A DNA stretch of 43,268 nucleotides, from contig UBTA01000079.1 in NCBI GenBank assembly GCA_900468065.1, positions 1-43,268 on the forward strand. The letters are read 5' to 3'. Positions 1 through 9,406 of the stretch are shown here, piece by piece. The position numbers and the translations under genes were made by a program. Source of the DNA: Hyphomicrobiales bacterium. GTDB lineage: Bacteria > Pseudomonadota > Alphaproteobacteria > Rhizobiales > Rhizobiaceae. The first letter of the stretch is position 1, and every line of letters begins with the position of its first letter. The notes beneath the pieces were generated by a model. It was given only the letters and a program-made list of their open reading frames with translations. It searched no databases and had not been told where the DNA came from.

Positions 1-235
<235 letters not shown>

Positions 236-1111
236 ATGCGCTCAATCCCTACCTACGACCTGTACGGCGAGAAGGCCGGAGATTCTCCCGGTTTCTGGCT
301 GCATTGCGAAACAATCCCTTCGCGCAGCAGATTGCATCACTGGGAAATCGGGTTGCATCGCCATGAGCAGTTCTTTCAAATTCTGTACATCGAAACGGGC
401 TCTGGTGACGCCATCTTTGGCGATGAAATCCATGCAATCGTCCCGCCCGCCGTCATCACTGTTCCGCCCTTTGCGCGCCACGGCTTTCGCTTTTCGAAGG
501 ATATCGACGGCTATGTCTTCACCATTTTGGCTTCGCACCTGAAGACGATGCCGGGGGATCACAGCCAGCTTGGGGAATGGCTTGCCACCCCCCAGCTGAC
601 AGCCTTGCCGCAGGGGGATGAGGACGGTCTTTATACCGCCACGACGTTGCACCGGCTGGCGGCGGAAACGGCTGCGCGGCGAACCGGACCGGCGGATCTT
701 TGCGAGGCTTATCTGACTGTGGTGCTACGGCTGACCGCGCGCATTTCTGCCGGCCGTGACGATGAGGATGGTACGACCGAAAATGAGCGCCGTCTGACCC
801 GGCTGACCGGCCTGATCCACCAACATTTCCGTTCGCACAAACCATCGACGTTCTATGCCAGCGAGCTCGGGCTATCACCGACCCATCTCAACCGCATCGT
901 CAAGCAGTGTACCGGCCGTAATACCCAGATGCTGATCAACGGAAAGCTGATCGACGAAGCCCAGCGCGAATTGCTGTTCACACAGATCCCGGTCCAGGAA
1001 GTCGGTTACCGGCTGGGATTTTCGGATCCTGCATATTTCTCGCGTTTTTTCCTGACGCAAACGGGGGTCTCGCCGCGTCAATGGCGGCTGGCGCAGGACA
1101 GGAAGCGCTGA
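236..1111 (+). CDS. pobR: AraC-family regulator, PobR-like
   Basis: A 291-residue protein with an N-terminal cupin-like sensor part (HHWEIGLHRHEQFFQILYIE, about residues 35-60) and a C-terminal double helix-turn-helix (about 195-290) ending in the AraC signature GYRLGFSDPAYFSRFF and TGVSPRQWR. I chose the ATG at 236 because an upstream start at 110 would overlap pobA and adds 42 residues of low-quality sequence. The family activates pobA in response to 4-hydroxybenzoate in Rhizobium and Agrobacterium. The divergent pobA supports that role; effector specificity is inferred. Confidence 0.8.
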   Translation: MRSIPTYDLYGEKAGDSPGFWLHCETIPSRSRLHHWEIGLHRHEQFFQILYIETGSGDAIFGDEIHAIVPPAVITVPPFARHGFRFSKDIDGYVFTILASHLKTMPGDHSQLGEWLATPQLTALPQGDEDGLYTATTLHRLAAETAARRTGPADLCEAYLTVVLRLTARISAGRDDEDGTTENERRLTRLTGLIHQHFRSHKPSTFYASELGLSPTHLNRIVKQCTGRNTQMLINGKLIDEAQRELLFTQIPVQEVGYRLGFSDPAYFSRFFLTQTGVSPRQWRLAQDRKR

Positions 1112-1465
1112 AGGCATTATCAGGCTCCAAAGTCGTAGCGATATGGTTCCGTCCAGGCCGGCAGCCATTTCTTCCATCTCGTCCAAGTTATGAATGCGAC
1201 GTCTGCCGACCGTAAGCCGGACGCCAGAGCGCATCGATTTCTGGATGCCGCATCCAGTGCAGGATGGGGGGGCCTAATTGCCTGGCGGCCTGCGGTAACG
1301 ACGTGTTGTTGAAGAACCCAAAGGATTGTCTGTTTTAGTGGGTTTACATGTTTCCAAGCGGGGATGCATAGATTGTCAAGAGTTCTCCGGATAGGAATCG
1401 GCGCAACAGGCGTGCAGCACTTTTCTACAGTTTTTATCGCATCGGACATTTTCCCGGGGGATCCC
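1112..1465. other. intergenic stretch, nothing recognised
   Basis: This 354-bp region separates pobR from the next plus-strand gene. Open frames in it are antisense or out-of-frame extensions without ribosome sites. It probably holds the promoter of the 1466 gene, but no clear -35/-10 pair is seen. Confidence 0.4.
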
Positions 1466-2542
1466 ATGACCAAGGCCGTATCGACACTTCAGACCGTGAA
1501 CACACCGGCAGTGCTGGTCGATCTTGATATCACCCGCCGCAACATCGACCGGTTCCAGGCCTATGCGGATGTGCATGGCATGAAAGTTCGCCCGCATATC
1601 AAGACGCACAAGCTTCCGGCCATCGCAGAAATGCAGTTGAGGGCAGGGGCAATTGGCGTCACCTGCCAGAAGGTGTCCGAGGCCGAGGCGATGGTTGCCG
1701 GGAGCCCGCAGATCCGCGACGTGCTGATCACCTACAATATCCTTGGCGCCGAAAAGCTGGATCACCTCGCCGGCCTGGCCCGCAAGGTGACGCTCAGCGT
1801 TGTTGCCGACAATGAAACGGTCATCGACGGGCTGTCGTCGAAATTCGCATCGCAACCCACCCGCTTGAACGTTCTGGTCGAATGCAATACCGGCGCCGAC
1901 CGTTGCGGCGTGCCAACCCCGGAGGCCGCAGCAGCGCTTGCGCAGCGGATCTCAGCTGCCCCGGGCCTTGTCTTCGGCGGCCTGATGACTTATCCGCCGA
2001 CAGATGGAGCGGCAGCCGTCGAATCCTTCATGACCCGTGCAAAAACTTTGATCGAGGCTGTCGGCATTGCCGTTCCTGTCATCACATCCGGCGGCACGCC
2101 GTCGATGATGAGCGCGGCCGAGGCACCCGTCGCGACCGAATACCGCCCCGGAACCTATGTCTACAACGATCGTTCCCTGGTCTCGCGCGGTGTTTGCGGC
2201 TGGGATGACTGCGCACTGACTGTGCTTGCGACCGTCGTTTCGGTGCCTTCAGCCAACCGGGCCATCATCGATGCCGGTTCCAAGTCACTGACCTCCGATC
2301 TGCTTGGCCTTTCCGGCTACGGACACGTCCTCGGCCGTGATGATATCGCTATCGATCAGCTTTCCGAGGAGCATGGCCGCCTCGTCAGTCAGGGCCTGAT
2401 CAATCTCAAGGTCGGCGACCGGCTGCGCATCGTGCCCAATCACGCCTGCGTCGTTACCAACCTGGTGGACGCCATCAATATTTTGGAAAAGGGTGAAATC
2501 TCCGCCGTCTGGCCGGTGGCGGCACGTGGAAAGATCGTTTGA
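1466..2542 (+). CDS. D-threonine aldolase/alanine racemase-fold PLP enzyme
   Basis: A 358-residue fold-type III PLP enzyme. The sequence KVRPHIKTHKLP near residue 40 carries the PLP lysine motif (RPHxKTHK) of the D-threonine aldolase / D-serine dehydratase (DSD1) family. ITSGGTPS near 205 fits the phosphate-binding loop. The C-terminal NHACVV has the Cys/His metal-ligand pair of that family's small domain. These enzymes cleave D-threonine and other D-3-hydroxyamino acids, or dehydrate them, and need a divalent metal. The ATG at 1466 is preferred over an upstream in-frame start at 1364 because the family N-terminus (TPAVLVDLD) follows closely. It stands alone, so its exact substrate cannot be inferred. 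Confidence 0.75.
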   Translation: MTKAVSTLQTVNTPAVLVDLDITRRNIDRFQAYADVHGMKVRPHIKTHKLPAIAEMQLRAGAIGVTCQKVSEAEAMVAGSPQIRDVLITYNILGAEKLDHLAGLARKVTLSVVADNETVIDGLSSKFASQPTRLNVLVECNTGADRCGVPTPEAAAALAQRISAAPGLVFGGLMTYPPTDGAAAVESFMTRAKTLIEAVGIAVPVITSGGTPSMMSAAEAPVATEYRPGTYVYNDRSLVSRGVCGWDDCALTVLATVVSVPSANRAIIDAGSKSLTSDLLGLSGYGHVLGRDDIAIDQLSEEHGRLVSQGLINLKVGDRLRIVPNHACVVTNLVDAINILEKGEISAVWPVAARGKIV

Positions 2543-2572
2543 CCGTTGCCGAGCGCTCGCCGTGGCGCGTCC

Positions 2573-2596
2573 ATCCGCTGCTGCGGCAGAGCGGAT
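2573..2596. other. stem-loop between convergent genes
   Basis: ATCCGCT at 2573-2579 pairs with AGCGGAT at 2590-2596, and the loop (GCTGC/GGCAG) can extend the stem. It lies between the convergent ends of the PLP enzyme and the histidine kinase. There is no clear T-run on either side, so it is a candidate 3'-end hairpin, not a proven intrinsic terminator. Confidence 0.35.
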
Positions 2597-2600
2597 AGTT

Positions 2601-4022
2601 CTACAGGAGATGGGAGGCGCCTAGCTCGAACCGAACGATAAACCGATCCTGACCGTCGAGAAAGTGCACTTTTCCACCGTGAAGCTCCGCGGCTTTCTGC
2701 GCGAGATTCAAGCCAAGACCGGCTCCCGGTGATTGCAGGTTGAGGCGGTGAAAAGGCTCGAGCACGCGCAGGCGTTCCGCAACGGGGATCCCCGGTCCCT
2801 GATCGCAGATATCGATCCAGCCCCGTAGGTTCACCTGGACGGTGATCGTGCCTTTGCCCCCGGCATGGTCGATCGCGTTGCGGATCAAATTGGTCAATGC
2901 AAGCTCGATGGCGTATGGCTGAACGGCGGCAAGGGTTTTCCCGCCACCCGGTTCGAACACGAAATCATACCCGGCATCGATCGCAATCGGCGCAAGGTCG
3001 ATGGCGATTTTGCCAACCAGCTCATCCAGGTCCGCTGTTTGCACGTCCGGAGAGATTTCCCCGACAGACTGGATATCGAGCAATTGATGGGCGAGCCGGG
3101 AGAGCCGCTCGATGTCGCGCAGCAGATGACGGCTGACATCGCTGTCCGGCAGGAGATCAGCTCGCGTCCGCACGATGGCGATCGGTGTCCTCAACTCATG
3201 CGCCGCATCCGCCAGAAACCGGCTGTGCCGCTGGTATCCATCGTCGAGCTTTCGCAGCGCCTCGTTGAATGCCTCCACAAGCGGGACAATCTCTGTCGGG
3301 ACGATTGACGCGTCGAGCCGGGCGGAGCGTTTTTCAAACTCGATGTTTCTCGCCTCATTGGCTGTCTCGACGAGGCCCGTAAGCGACCGCCCGATCGAAA
3401 ATGGCGTGGCAAGAACGGTTGCAGCACCGACGATAATCGCAATCGGCAGGAAGCAGACGAGGATGACAAGCCCAGTTGCCGGCACGATCTGCAGCCAGAA
3501 AAGCGTCGGGCTTGTCCCTTCTGCGACTTCGAAATCGGCATCGATATTGACCCAGAACTTGATTCCATCGTTCTTGCTATTCAGGGGATCCGCCGCGGCG
3601 ATGACTTGCAACCGGCCGATCGGTGTCTCGCGGTTGACGACCGCTGGGTAGGTGCCGTTCCCGACCTTGAGCGTGGCTCCATCAATGGATGACGGAAACG
3701 GGGTGGACAAGAGCGCCTCGGGATAGCTGCCGTACTGAAACGTGTTCCCTGCTGCATCCCTGACGATGAACCAAAGATCCGGATAATCTGCCTTCAGCTG
3801 GGCGATCTCGGGCGTCTCGGTGACATCGAGGGAACCGTCAGCTTTTCTCACGGCATGTTCGGCGACGGCACGAGTGATTGAATCGTTGGTGCTTTCAAGC
3901 TCCGGATCAAGGATCCAGATCCAGGCGCCCAACAGCGCGATGAAGAGAAGCAGAAGGAAGGCCTGCAGCACGATCAGCCGTCGTGTCAGGACCCATTTGA
4001 GCGAACGGCGTGGTGTTTTCAT
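2601..4022 (-). CDS. sensor histidine kinase of a two-component system
   Basis: A 473-residue membrane kinase. One transmembrane segment lies at about 17-38 and a second at about 175-205, with a ~135-residue periplasmic domain between. A HAMP-like linker follows, then the dimerisation helix with phospho-accepting His275 in AAHELRTP. The ATP domain has an N box (LTNLIRNAIDHA) and G boxes (DQGPGIP, GAGLGLNLA). This is a standard TctE/QseC-type layout. Its ATG overlaps the stop of the response regulator by four bases (ATGA), so the pair is translationally coupled. The signal is not evident from the sequence, and no dedicated target is adjacent apart from the MFS and Omp genes upstream. Confidence 0.9.
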   Translation of the reverse strand: MKTPRRSLKWVLTRRLIVLQAFLLLLFIALLGAWIWILDPELESTNDSITRAVAEHAVRKADGSLDVTETPEIAQLKADYPDLWFIVRDAAGNTFQYGSYPEALLSTPFPSSIDGATLKVGNGTYPAVVNRETPIGRLQVIAAADPLNSKNDGIKFWVNIDADFEVAEGTSPTLFWLQIVPATGLVILVCFLPIAIIVGAATVLATPFSIGRSLTGLVETANEARNIEFEKRSARLDASIVPTEIVPLVEAFNEALRKLDDGYQRHSRFLADAAHELRTPIAIVRTRADLLPDSDVSRHLLRDIERLSRLAHQLLDIQSVGEISPDVQTADLDELVGKIAIDLAPIAIDAGYDFVFEPGGGKTLAAVQPYAIELALTNLIRNAIDHAGGKGTITVQVNLRGWIDICDQGPGIPVAERLRVLEPFHRLNLQSPGAGLGLNLAQKAAELHGGKVHFLDGQDRFIVRFELGASHLL

Positions 4023-4693
4023 GTCTTTACGCGCAGAAGATAGCCGATGTTGCGAATGGCTCTGATCTCGACGGAAGCTCCGCCGGCGCCAAACTTCCGC
4101 CGGACACGGGAGATGTGGGAATCGAGGGCATTGGATTCGATTTCGTCATCCAGAGAATAGACCGCCTCAACCAGGACCGGACGGGTGACGATGCGGTTTG
4201 CCCGCCGCATCAGCGCTTCGACCACAAGATACTCCCGCCGCGCCAGATCGATGAGACGGCCGTCAATCGAGACTTCGTTGCTGCGTGGATCAAGGGTGAG
4301 ATTGCCGAGCGTGAACTGCTCGCTAGAGACGATCGGTGAACGCCGCTGCAGTGCGCGCAAGCGTGCCAACAACTCCTCGATTGCAAATGGCTTGGCGAGA
4401 TAGTCATCGGCGCCTGCATCAAGCCCGGCAACGCGGTGCTGGAGCCCACCCAAGGCCGTCAGCATCAGAATGGGCGCGGTAATCTTTTCACGGCGCAGCG
4501 CCGGGATCAGGTCAAGACCTTCACCATCAGGCAGGCGGCGGTCGAAAACCAGAACATCATAGGTCTCGAATCTTGCCATCAAAGCGGCGTCTGCGAGTGT
4601 GCAAACGTGATCAACCAGGATATCGCGACGCCCAAGCGCAGTCATTAAGGCTGCGGCCAGTTCGGGTTCGTCTTCGAGCAACAGAATTCGCAA
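4019..4693 (-). CDS. OmpR-family response regulator
   Basis: A 224-residue regulator with a receiver domain (acidic pocket Glu7/Asp8, phosphorylation site Asp51 in LVFDRRLPDGEG, Thr79, Lys101 in YLAKPF) and a C-terminal winged helix (LARREYLVVEALM, SHISRVRRKFG). I take the start as TTG at 4693: GGAGA lies about eight bases upstream and the product then begins right at the first receiver strand. The upstream ATG at 4792 would add 33 residues foreign to the family. It forms a two-gene operon with the kinase at 2601. Confidence 0.88.
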   Translation of the reverse strand: MRILLLEDEPELAAALMTALGRRDILVDHVCTLADAALMARFETYDVLVFDRRLPDGEGLDLIPALRREKITAPILMLTALGGLQHRVAGLDAGADDYLAKPFAIEELLARLRALQRRSPIVSSEQFTLGNLTLDPRSNEVSIDGRLIDLARREYLVVEALMRRANRIVTRPVLVEAVYSLDDEIESNALDSHISRVRRKFGAGGASVEIRAIRNIGYLLRVKT

Positions 4694-4824
4694 AGAGAGA
4701 ATCTCCGGACAACGCTGCCCATTGACCCAATGACTAGCGAAGATTGCACATACATTACAGGTCTGCGGGTGGCTAATCTTTGTGCTCTTCATAGGTTTTC
4801 AAATTTGGCGGCCGGGCTGAGATT

Positions 4825-6015
4825 TCAATCCACAAACCAGCAGTGATAGATCAGTGCTACGACAAGCAAACCGATGGCGCTGATGACAAAGGCGGTTTTC
4901 AGGGATGCGGCATAAATCAGAATGCCGACCAAAAGCATTTCACCCGGTAGAAAAGCGACGGTCGCCGCATAGGCAAGCCCCAGCACCGGCGAACGCAGAC
5001 GGCGGGGCGCTCTGACTCGCAGGACTGTTGCGTATATCGGGCTCAGCAGACCGCCGGAAAAGCCTGCGAGGAGGCCCGCCGCCAGCAACATCAGCGGTGA
5101 CATGTTGAACGCAAGCAATGCCACCGATGCGGCCAATCCTAAAAGTGCTGCGCTGGTCACGTCATTATCGGCGTGGCGTTGAGTTGACGTGGCAAGAACG
5201 ACGTTCACGACCATCATGCCAGCGGCAGCGCCGCTTAGAAAAAGTCCGAGCAATTCGGCTGACATTTCGTCGATCGCAAGCGCTGCCGGAATGAGAAAGA
5301 TCTGCATCGTGATAAAAAACCCAAGGGCAAAGCTCCCGCCGATGAAGGAAGGTGACGCGCGCGAAACGCCCTTGAGCCACTGGAAACTTTCAATGGTATC
5401 CCGGATCCTCGGTGTCGGGGCAAGCCGGAAGCGCGGAAGGCTGAGCGAAAGAAAGGCGAGTGCAATCACGCTCAATGCGGCAATCGCCCACATCAGCCCC
5501 GGCACGCCGGCGGTCGTCAGGAGATAACCCGCAACGACAGGCGAGCCCACAAGCACGGTACCATCGACCACGTCATCCATGATGCCGGCCTGGTGTGGGG
5601 ATATTCTGGAGAACCGGGCGATCTCCGGCAGCCGGGTTTCAATGGCAACGGTCGCAGGCCCACCCAGGATGGCGCCCATCATTGTCAAAGTTAAAAACAG
5701 TTTTGGCGTCAGCAGATCCGCCGCATATAGCGCCGCGACGGCGAGAGCCATGAGTGCCGCAAGATTGGACGCAGACAGCGCCACATCCCGGAAACCGACG
5801 AAATCGGCAAGGAACCCGCCGACAACAAGCCCGGCGAGCAGCAGCGATACAGTGACCGCAGCGATGGCGGTGGTCCAGAAGATACTTCCGGAGATTTGAT
5901 ACATGACCCAAGGATAAAGCACAGCGGCAAGCGCATGGCTGAGATTCATGGCGGCGCTGCTGATCTGCAGGCCGATGAACGGCCATCCGGCCGTGAAGGT
6001 TCTGAATGAACGCAA
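4825..6015 (-). CDS. MFS-type transporter
   Basis: A very hydrophobic protein of about 396 residues with roughly 12 predicted membrane segments and the overall pattern of the major facilitator superfamily. Short charged loops such as LPRFRLAPTPR sit between the halves, and the second half starts near SFIGGSFALGFF. I place the start at TTG 6015, where AAGGGAG lies six bases upstream. A GTG at 6090 is possible but has no ribosome site and gives a non-family leader. The substrate is unknown; the closest general class is drug or metabolite exporters. Confidence 0.72.
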   Translation of the reverse strand: MRSFRTFTAGWPFIGLQISSAAMNLSHALAAVLYPWVMYQISGSIFWTTAIAAVTVSLLLAGLVVGGFLADFVGFRDVALSASNLAALMALAVAALYAADLLTPKLFLTLTMMGAILGGPATVAIETRLPEIARFSRISPHQAGIMDDVVDGTVLVGSPVVAGYLLTTAGVPGLMWAIAALSVIALAFLSLSLPRFRLAPTPRIRDTIESFQWLKGVSRASPSFIGGSFALGFFITMQIFLIPAALAIDEMSAELLGLFLSGAAAGMMVVNVVLATSTQRHADNDVTSAALLGLAASVALLAFNMSPLMLLAAGLLAGFSGGLLSPIYATVLRVRAPRRLRSPVLGLAYAATVAFLPGEMLLVGILIYAASLKTAFVISAIGLLVVALIYHCWFVD

Positions 6016-6186
6016 TGAAGTCTCCCTTGTCTTCGCCTCGCCACGGAGGTTGCCAAGCGGCTTGGGCAGGTGGGGATCCGGGAAAAACACGCCAAGGTCT
6101 GCACGTTTTTAAAAACCCGATGGGTGGATCCGGCCCGCCGCCTCGACGAGACGGCGGTTTTTGCGGCACCGGTGCCGGATGAGGGT

Positions 6187-6813
6187 TTAGAAGCGAAGGT
6201 TGAGACCGGCCTTGATGACGTGACTGTCAATATCGGCCTTATGGGTTCCTGAGGCCGTGGTCGTTTCAACGCCGGGTGTCATGACGTAATTGTATTCCAT
6301 CTTGGCAGACAGGCCGCCGGCGAAAGCGTGTTCGAGACCGCCCCCCACAAGATAGCCGCCTTCCCATGTCGGGCCGCGGCGCACACCGGCGCCATTTTCA
6401 AACTTGGTCATGGCATAGCCTGCCGTACCATAAACCAGCGTTTCGTCGAAGGCGACGCCGGCCTTTGCCTTGGCGCTCAACCGCCATTTTTCGCTGATCG
6501 TGCCGCCGCGAACTTTTTGCTCGGCATCCCCAAGATAGGAGCCTTCGACTTCCGCGCCGAGAATGCCGGGACCAACCTGGACGTTGTACCCGGCCTGGAC
6601 ACCGGCAGCCACGCCTCTGCCATCGGTAAACGGATTTGCCGATGGTGACGCCATGCCGCCGTGCACACCGGCATATGCACCGCCAAAGCTGAAGGCAGGC
6701 GGCTCCTGGTAGGATTGCGTCGTAAATGTCAGGTCGGCGGCACCTGCATTTGCCGCCACACCCAGACCAATAAAAATGGCCGCTATTGGAAGGCATTTGA
6801 CCGAAAAAAACAT
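6187..6813 (-). CDS. outer membrane beta-barrel protein, Omp25/Omp31-like
   Basis: A 208-residue protein with a signal peptide (about 25 residues, ending ANAGA-ADL), then FSFGGAYAGVHGG, the typical first barrel strand of Rhizobiales Omp25/Omp31 and heat-resistant agglutinin-like proteins. Alternating strands end in the canonical C-terminal phenylalanine (KAGLNLRF). GGAGATCCT directly precedes the ATG at 6811-6813, so the longer frame starting at 6978 is rejected. It likely sits in the outer membrane as a structural or surface barrel. It faces the same way as the MFS gene but a 171-bp gap separates them. Confidence 0.8.
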   Translation of the reverse strand: MFFSVKCLPIAAIFIGLGVAANAGAADLTFTTQSYQEPPAFSFGGAYAGVHGGMASPSANPFTDGRGVAAGVQAGYNVQVGPGILGAEVEGSYLGDAEQKVRGGTISEKWRLSAKAKAGVAFDETLVYGTAGYAMTKFENGAGVRRGPTWEGGYLVGGGLEHAFAGGLSAKMEYNYVMTPGVETTTASGTHKADIDSHVIKAGLNLRF

Positions 6814-7061
6814 AGGATCTCCATACCGAGAGCTGCCTGCAAGGCCAGCTCTGCGCACGCTGCAAAGAACCGCTTCAAGGTTCCCGTCATGAACAGGATT
6901 GCTCCGACGGTTCCATATTGCCCGTGGAGATTGCCGACACATTACGCGAGCAGGTTTCCATCTTTTCTTCTCGAGCAATCACGGAGAGCTCTGCTATGTG
7001 CACCGAGACGGGCATCCCGCTGCCGGGAAGCCCGCTGCGTTTCGGGCAACCGCCGGGTCAC

Positions 7062-8267
7062 CTATCCCCGGGCCCGCAGCGCTGCGGTTATCGGCAACCT
7101 CGTTGCCGCGATGGCGGGGAGTGCACCGCCGAGGATTCCGATGGCAAGGCCCAGTAGGCCGCTTGTCGCAAGGACATCGCCGCTGACCGTCAACTGGAAG
7201 GCCATGCGTGCATTGTTGGCACCGATCGTGCTGGCTTGCCAACCATTGAACACGATCCAGGATGCGGCAAGTCCGAGGATGACGCCTATTGCGGCAAGCA
7301 TCATGGCCTCGACCCATGTTCCGATAAAGGCCGACAGGGGGCTGAAACCAAGGGCGCGGACGGTGGCGATCTCCACCGTCCGGTCAGAGACGGAACTCAT
7401 CATCGTGTTGAGTGCGCCTGCAGTGGCGCCTATTGCCATGAGCAGTGCGATCGGCCAACCGAACGACCGGATGAGACTTGCAGTTCGCCCGGACTGGGCA
7501 GCGTAAAGGCCGGCCTCGGAAAGTGCGGTCAAGGGTGTTTCCGCCATCGTGGACAGACTATCCTGCAACCGCTTCAGAGAGTCTGGACCGCTTAACCGCA
7601 ACCGAAGACTTTGCACCTGTCCCTGCCGGTTAAAGGCCGCACGCACGGCATCCAGATCGCCCCAGAGCTCTGATTCAAAGGCACTGCCATGTGCTGAGAA
7701 ATGTCCCACAACCATCCAGTCGACAGCACCGAGGCGGACCGTATCGCCGGCCGATAAACCGAACTCGCCGGCCAGGCGATCACCACCCACGATCTCGCGC
7801 GAGCCTGGTGTGAAAAACCGCCCCTGAGACAGGGTGATACCCTCGCGGATCGACGGTCCGGCTGCCTCCATGCCGCGCAATGCCAGCGTCCGGGCCAAGC
7901 CGCCCGGTCCTTGCTGTACGTCGACGGGAACGACGATTTCACGGGAGGAGACGAGGTTGCCGGCCGGATCGCGGGCGGCGCCGATATCTCCGGCCGTCGC
8001 CTCTATGGTGCGCAAGACGGAGGCAGGGATATCGGAGCCCGCTTCCTGGTTGGTTCCCCCGCCGAGCACGACGGCGACGAGGGAAGAGCCGGCACTTGCC
8101 AGTGCAGTTTCGAAGCCTTTCGCCATTGCAAGAAATCCGGCGAGGACACAGACGACAATGGCCACCGACAGGGCCATCGAGATGGAAATGGCAAGGCGGC
8201 GGTGTAGGCTGAAGAGGTTGGCCCGGATCATCACACGTGTTTGCTGGAGTTGAGAGAGCATGGACAT
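7062..8267 (-). CDS. ABC transporter permease, FtsX/MacB family (second permease)
   Basis: A 401-residue permease with one N-terminal membrane helix (about 25-50), a large extracytoplasmic domain and three C-terminal helices, the FtsX/MacB topology. The C-terminal motif TVEIATVRALGFSPLSAF is the conserved FtsX-domain segment after the second helix. Its ATG overlaps the stop of the upstream permease in TAATG (8265-8269), so translation is coupled; a second ATG two codons later is possible. With the ATPase and membrane-fusion protein upstream it forms an efflux or envelope-remodelling complex. The transported molecule is not evident. Confidence 0.85.
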   Translation of the reverse strand: MSMLSQLQQTRVMIRANLFSLHRRLAISISMALSVAIVVCVLAGFLAMAKGFETALASAGSSLVAVVLGGGTNQEAGSDIPASVLRTIEATAGDIGAARDPAGNLVSSREIVVPVDVQQGPGGLARTLALRGMEAAGPSIREGITLSQGRFFTPGSREIVGGDRLAGEFGLSAGDTVRLGAVDWMVVGHFSAHGSAFESELWGDLDAVRAAFNRQGQVQSLRLRLSGPDSLKRLQDSLSTMAETPLTALSEAGLYAAQSGRTASLIRSFGWPIALLMAIGATAGALNTMMSSVSDRTVEIATVRALGFSPLSAFIGTWVEAMMLAAIGVILGLAASWIVFNGWQASTIGANNARMAFQLTVSGDVLATSGLLGLAIGILGGALPAIAATRLPITAALRARG

Positions 8268-9406
8268 TACCTCGATCTGAAAGCGTTGATGATGGGCGTG
8301 CGGATCGCATTGAGAGCCGGTAAAGCACCGGTGGCAAAGCCAAGGACCAAGAGGATCGCCAACGCCTTGGCAAAGACGAGCGGGGAGAAGACCAGCCCCA
8401 GGTTTGGACCGGCAAAGACGGTCGCGAGTTTGGCGAGCGCCAGGCCGCAACCGCCGCCGATGGCAAAGACGAACAACGTCTCGCCAAGGATCAGCGCCAC
8501 GATCCGCGTCTGCGAGAAGCCGAGTGTCTTCAATACGCCGATCTCGAATAGCCGCTCGCGCACCGCAAAGACCATCGTGTTGACGACGATCATCAACACG
8601 GTGACGAAAGCGGCACCGGTGACGAGATTTACGATCATGCCGATATCGGCATATTGGCGCAGGAAGGCTTCAAGGAACTGCTTTTCCGATTGCGTTCGCG
8701 TGGGAGCCGCCGAGTTGGCGAAGAGCTGGTCGATGTGGGCAGCGAGGTCCGGCACGGCGCTTGCCTGCGGGCGGACAATGAAGGCATCGACGGTATCTTT
8801 TCCCCGTGCCCGCACCGCATTGACGTAGTCGTAGCGGCCGATCATGAAGTAGGTGTCGGTTGAGGCATTCTCGCCCTCGAAGATGCCGGCAATCTCGAAG
8901 CGCCAGTCGCGGCTTCCATCCTGCTTCGCAATGTCAAAGGTGGTGACGGCTATGCGCTGACCGGCCGTCCAGCCTTGCGCGTCTGCCAGCGCCCGGCCGA
9001 CTAGAACGTTTTCACGGGCCTGTCCGATTGCATCAACGAGATCCGCCGTCAGCCCCAGTTCCTTGCCGTTGACGGACATCAGCAAGCCAGGATCGACGGC
9101 GCTCACCGCAACGACGTTCTTTTCCACCTCTATGAAACCGCGCATCCGGGTCATATAGCCGACCGCGGCAACCTCCGGATCCGCCGCAATCCTCGGCATC
9201 AGGGCCATCGGCAGAGGCTGTGTCCGCCCAGTAGCACTCATCACCCCGAGCAGCTCATCGCTGGCGCCGGCTGCCCCTTGGGCACCGGCAACGAAGCTTG
9301 CTGCCAGGCCATAAATCAGGAAGGCGACTGCTATGCAGACCATGAGAAGCAATGTCCGCAGCGGTTTTCGCCACGCATTCTTTCTTGCAAGATCGAAGAA
9401 GGTCAT
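8267..9406 (-). CDS. ABC transporter permease, FtsX/MacB family (first permease)
   Basis: A 379-residue permease with the same topology as its downstream partner: helix near 17-38, periplasmic domain, three C-terminal helices, and the FtsX signature ERLFEIGVLKTLGFSQ near 290-305. Having two unequal permeases, not one MacB-type fusion, suggests a heterodimer served by a separate LolD-like ATPase. The ORF starts where the ATPase gene ends (9406 shared), again a coupled junction. Confidence 0.85.
   Translation of the reverse strand: MTFFDLARKNAWRKPLRTLLLMVCIAVAFLIYGLAASFVAGAQGAAGASDELLGVMSATGRTQPLPMALMPRIAADPEVAAVGYMTRMRGFIEVEKNVVAVSAVDPGLLMSVNGKELGLTADLVDAIGQARENVLVGRALADAQGWTAGQRIAVTTFDIAKQDGSRDWRFEIAGIFEGENASTDTYFMIGRYDYVNAVRARGKDTVDAFIVRPQASAVPDLAAHIDQLFANSAAPTRTQSEKQFLEAFLRQYADIGMIVNLVTGAAFVTVLMIVVNTMVFAVRERLFEIGVLKTLGFSQTRIVALILGETLFVFAIGGGCGLALAKLATVFAGPNLGLVFSPLVFAKALAILLVLGFATGALPALNAIRTPIINAFRSR

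Noticed and set aside
6134..6177. Plus-strand hairpin CCGCC/GGCGG with a T-run, and a 14-bp palindrome CGGCACC/GGTGCCG
   Set aside because: The T-run orientation is plus strand but no plus-strand gene ends here; probably chance GC-rich pairing or a minor 3' structure of the Omp transcript.
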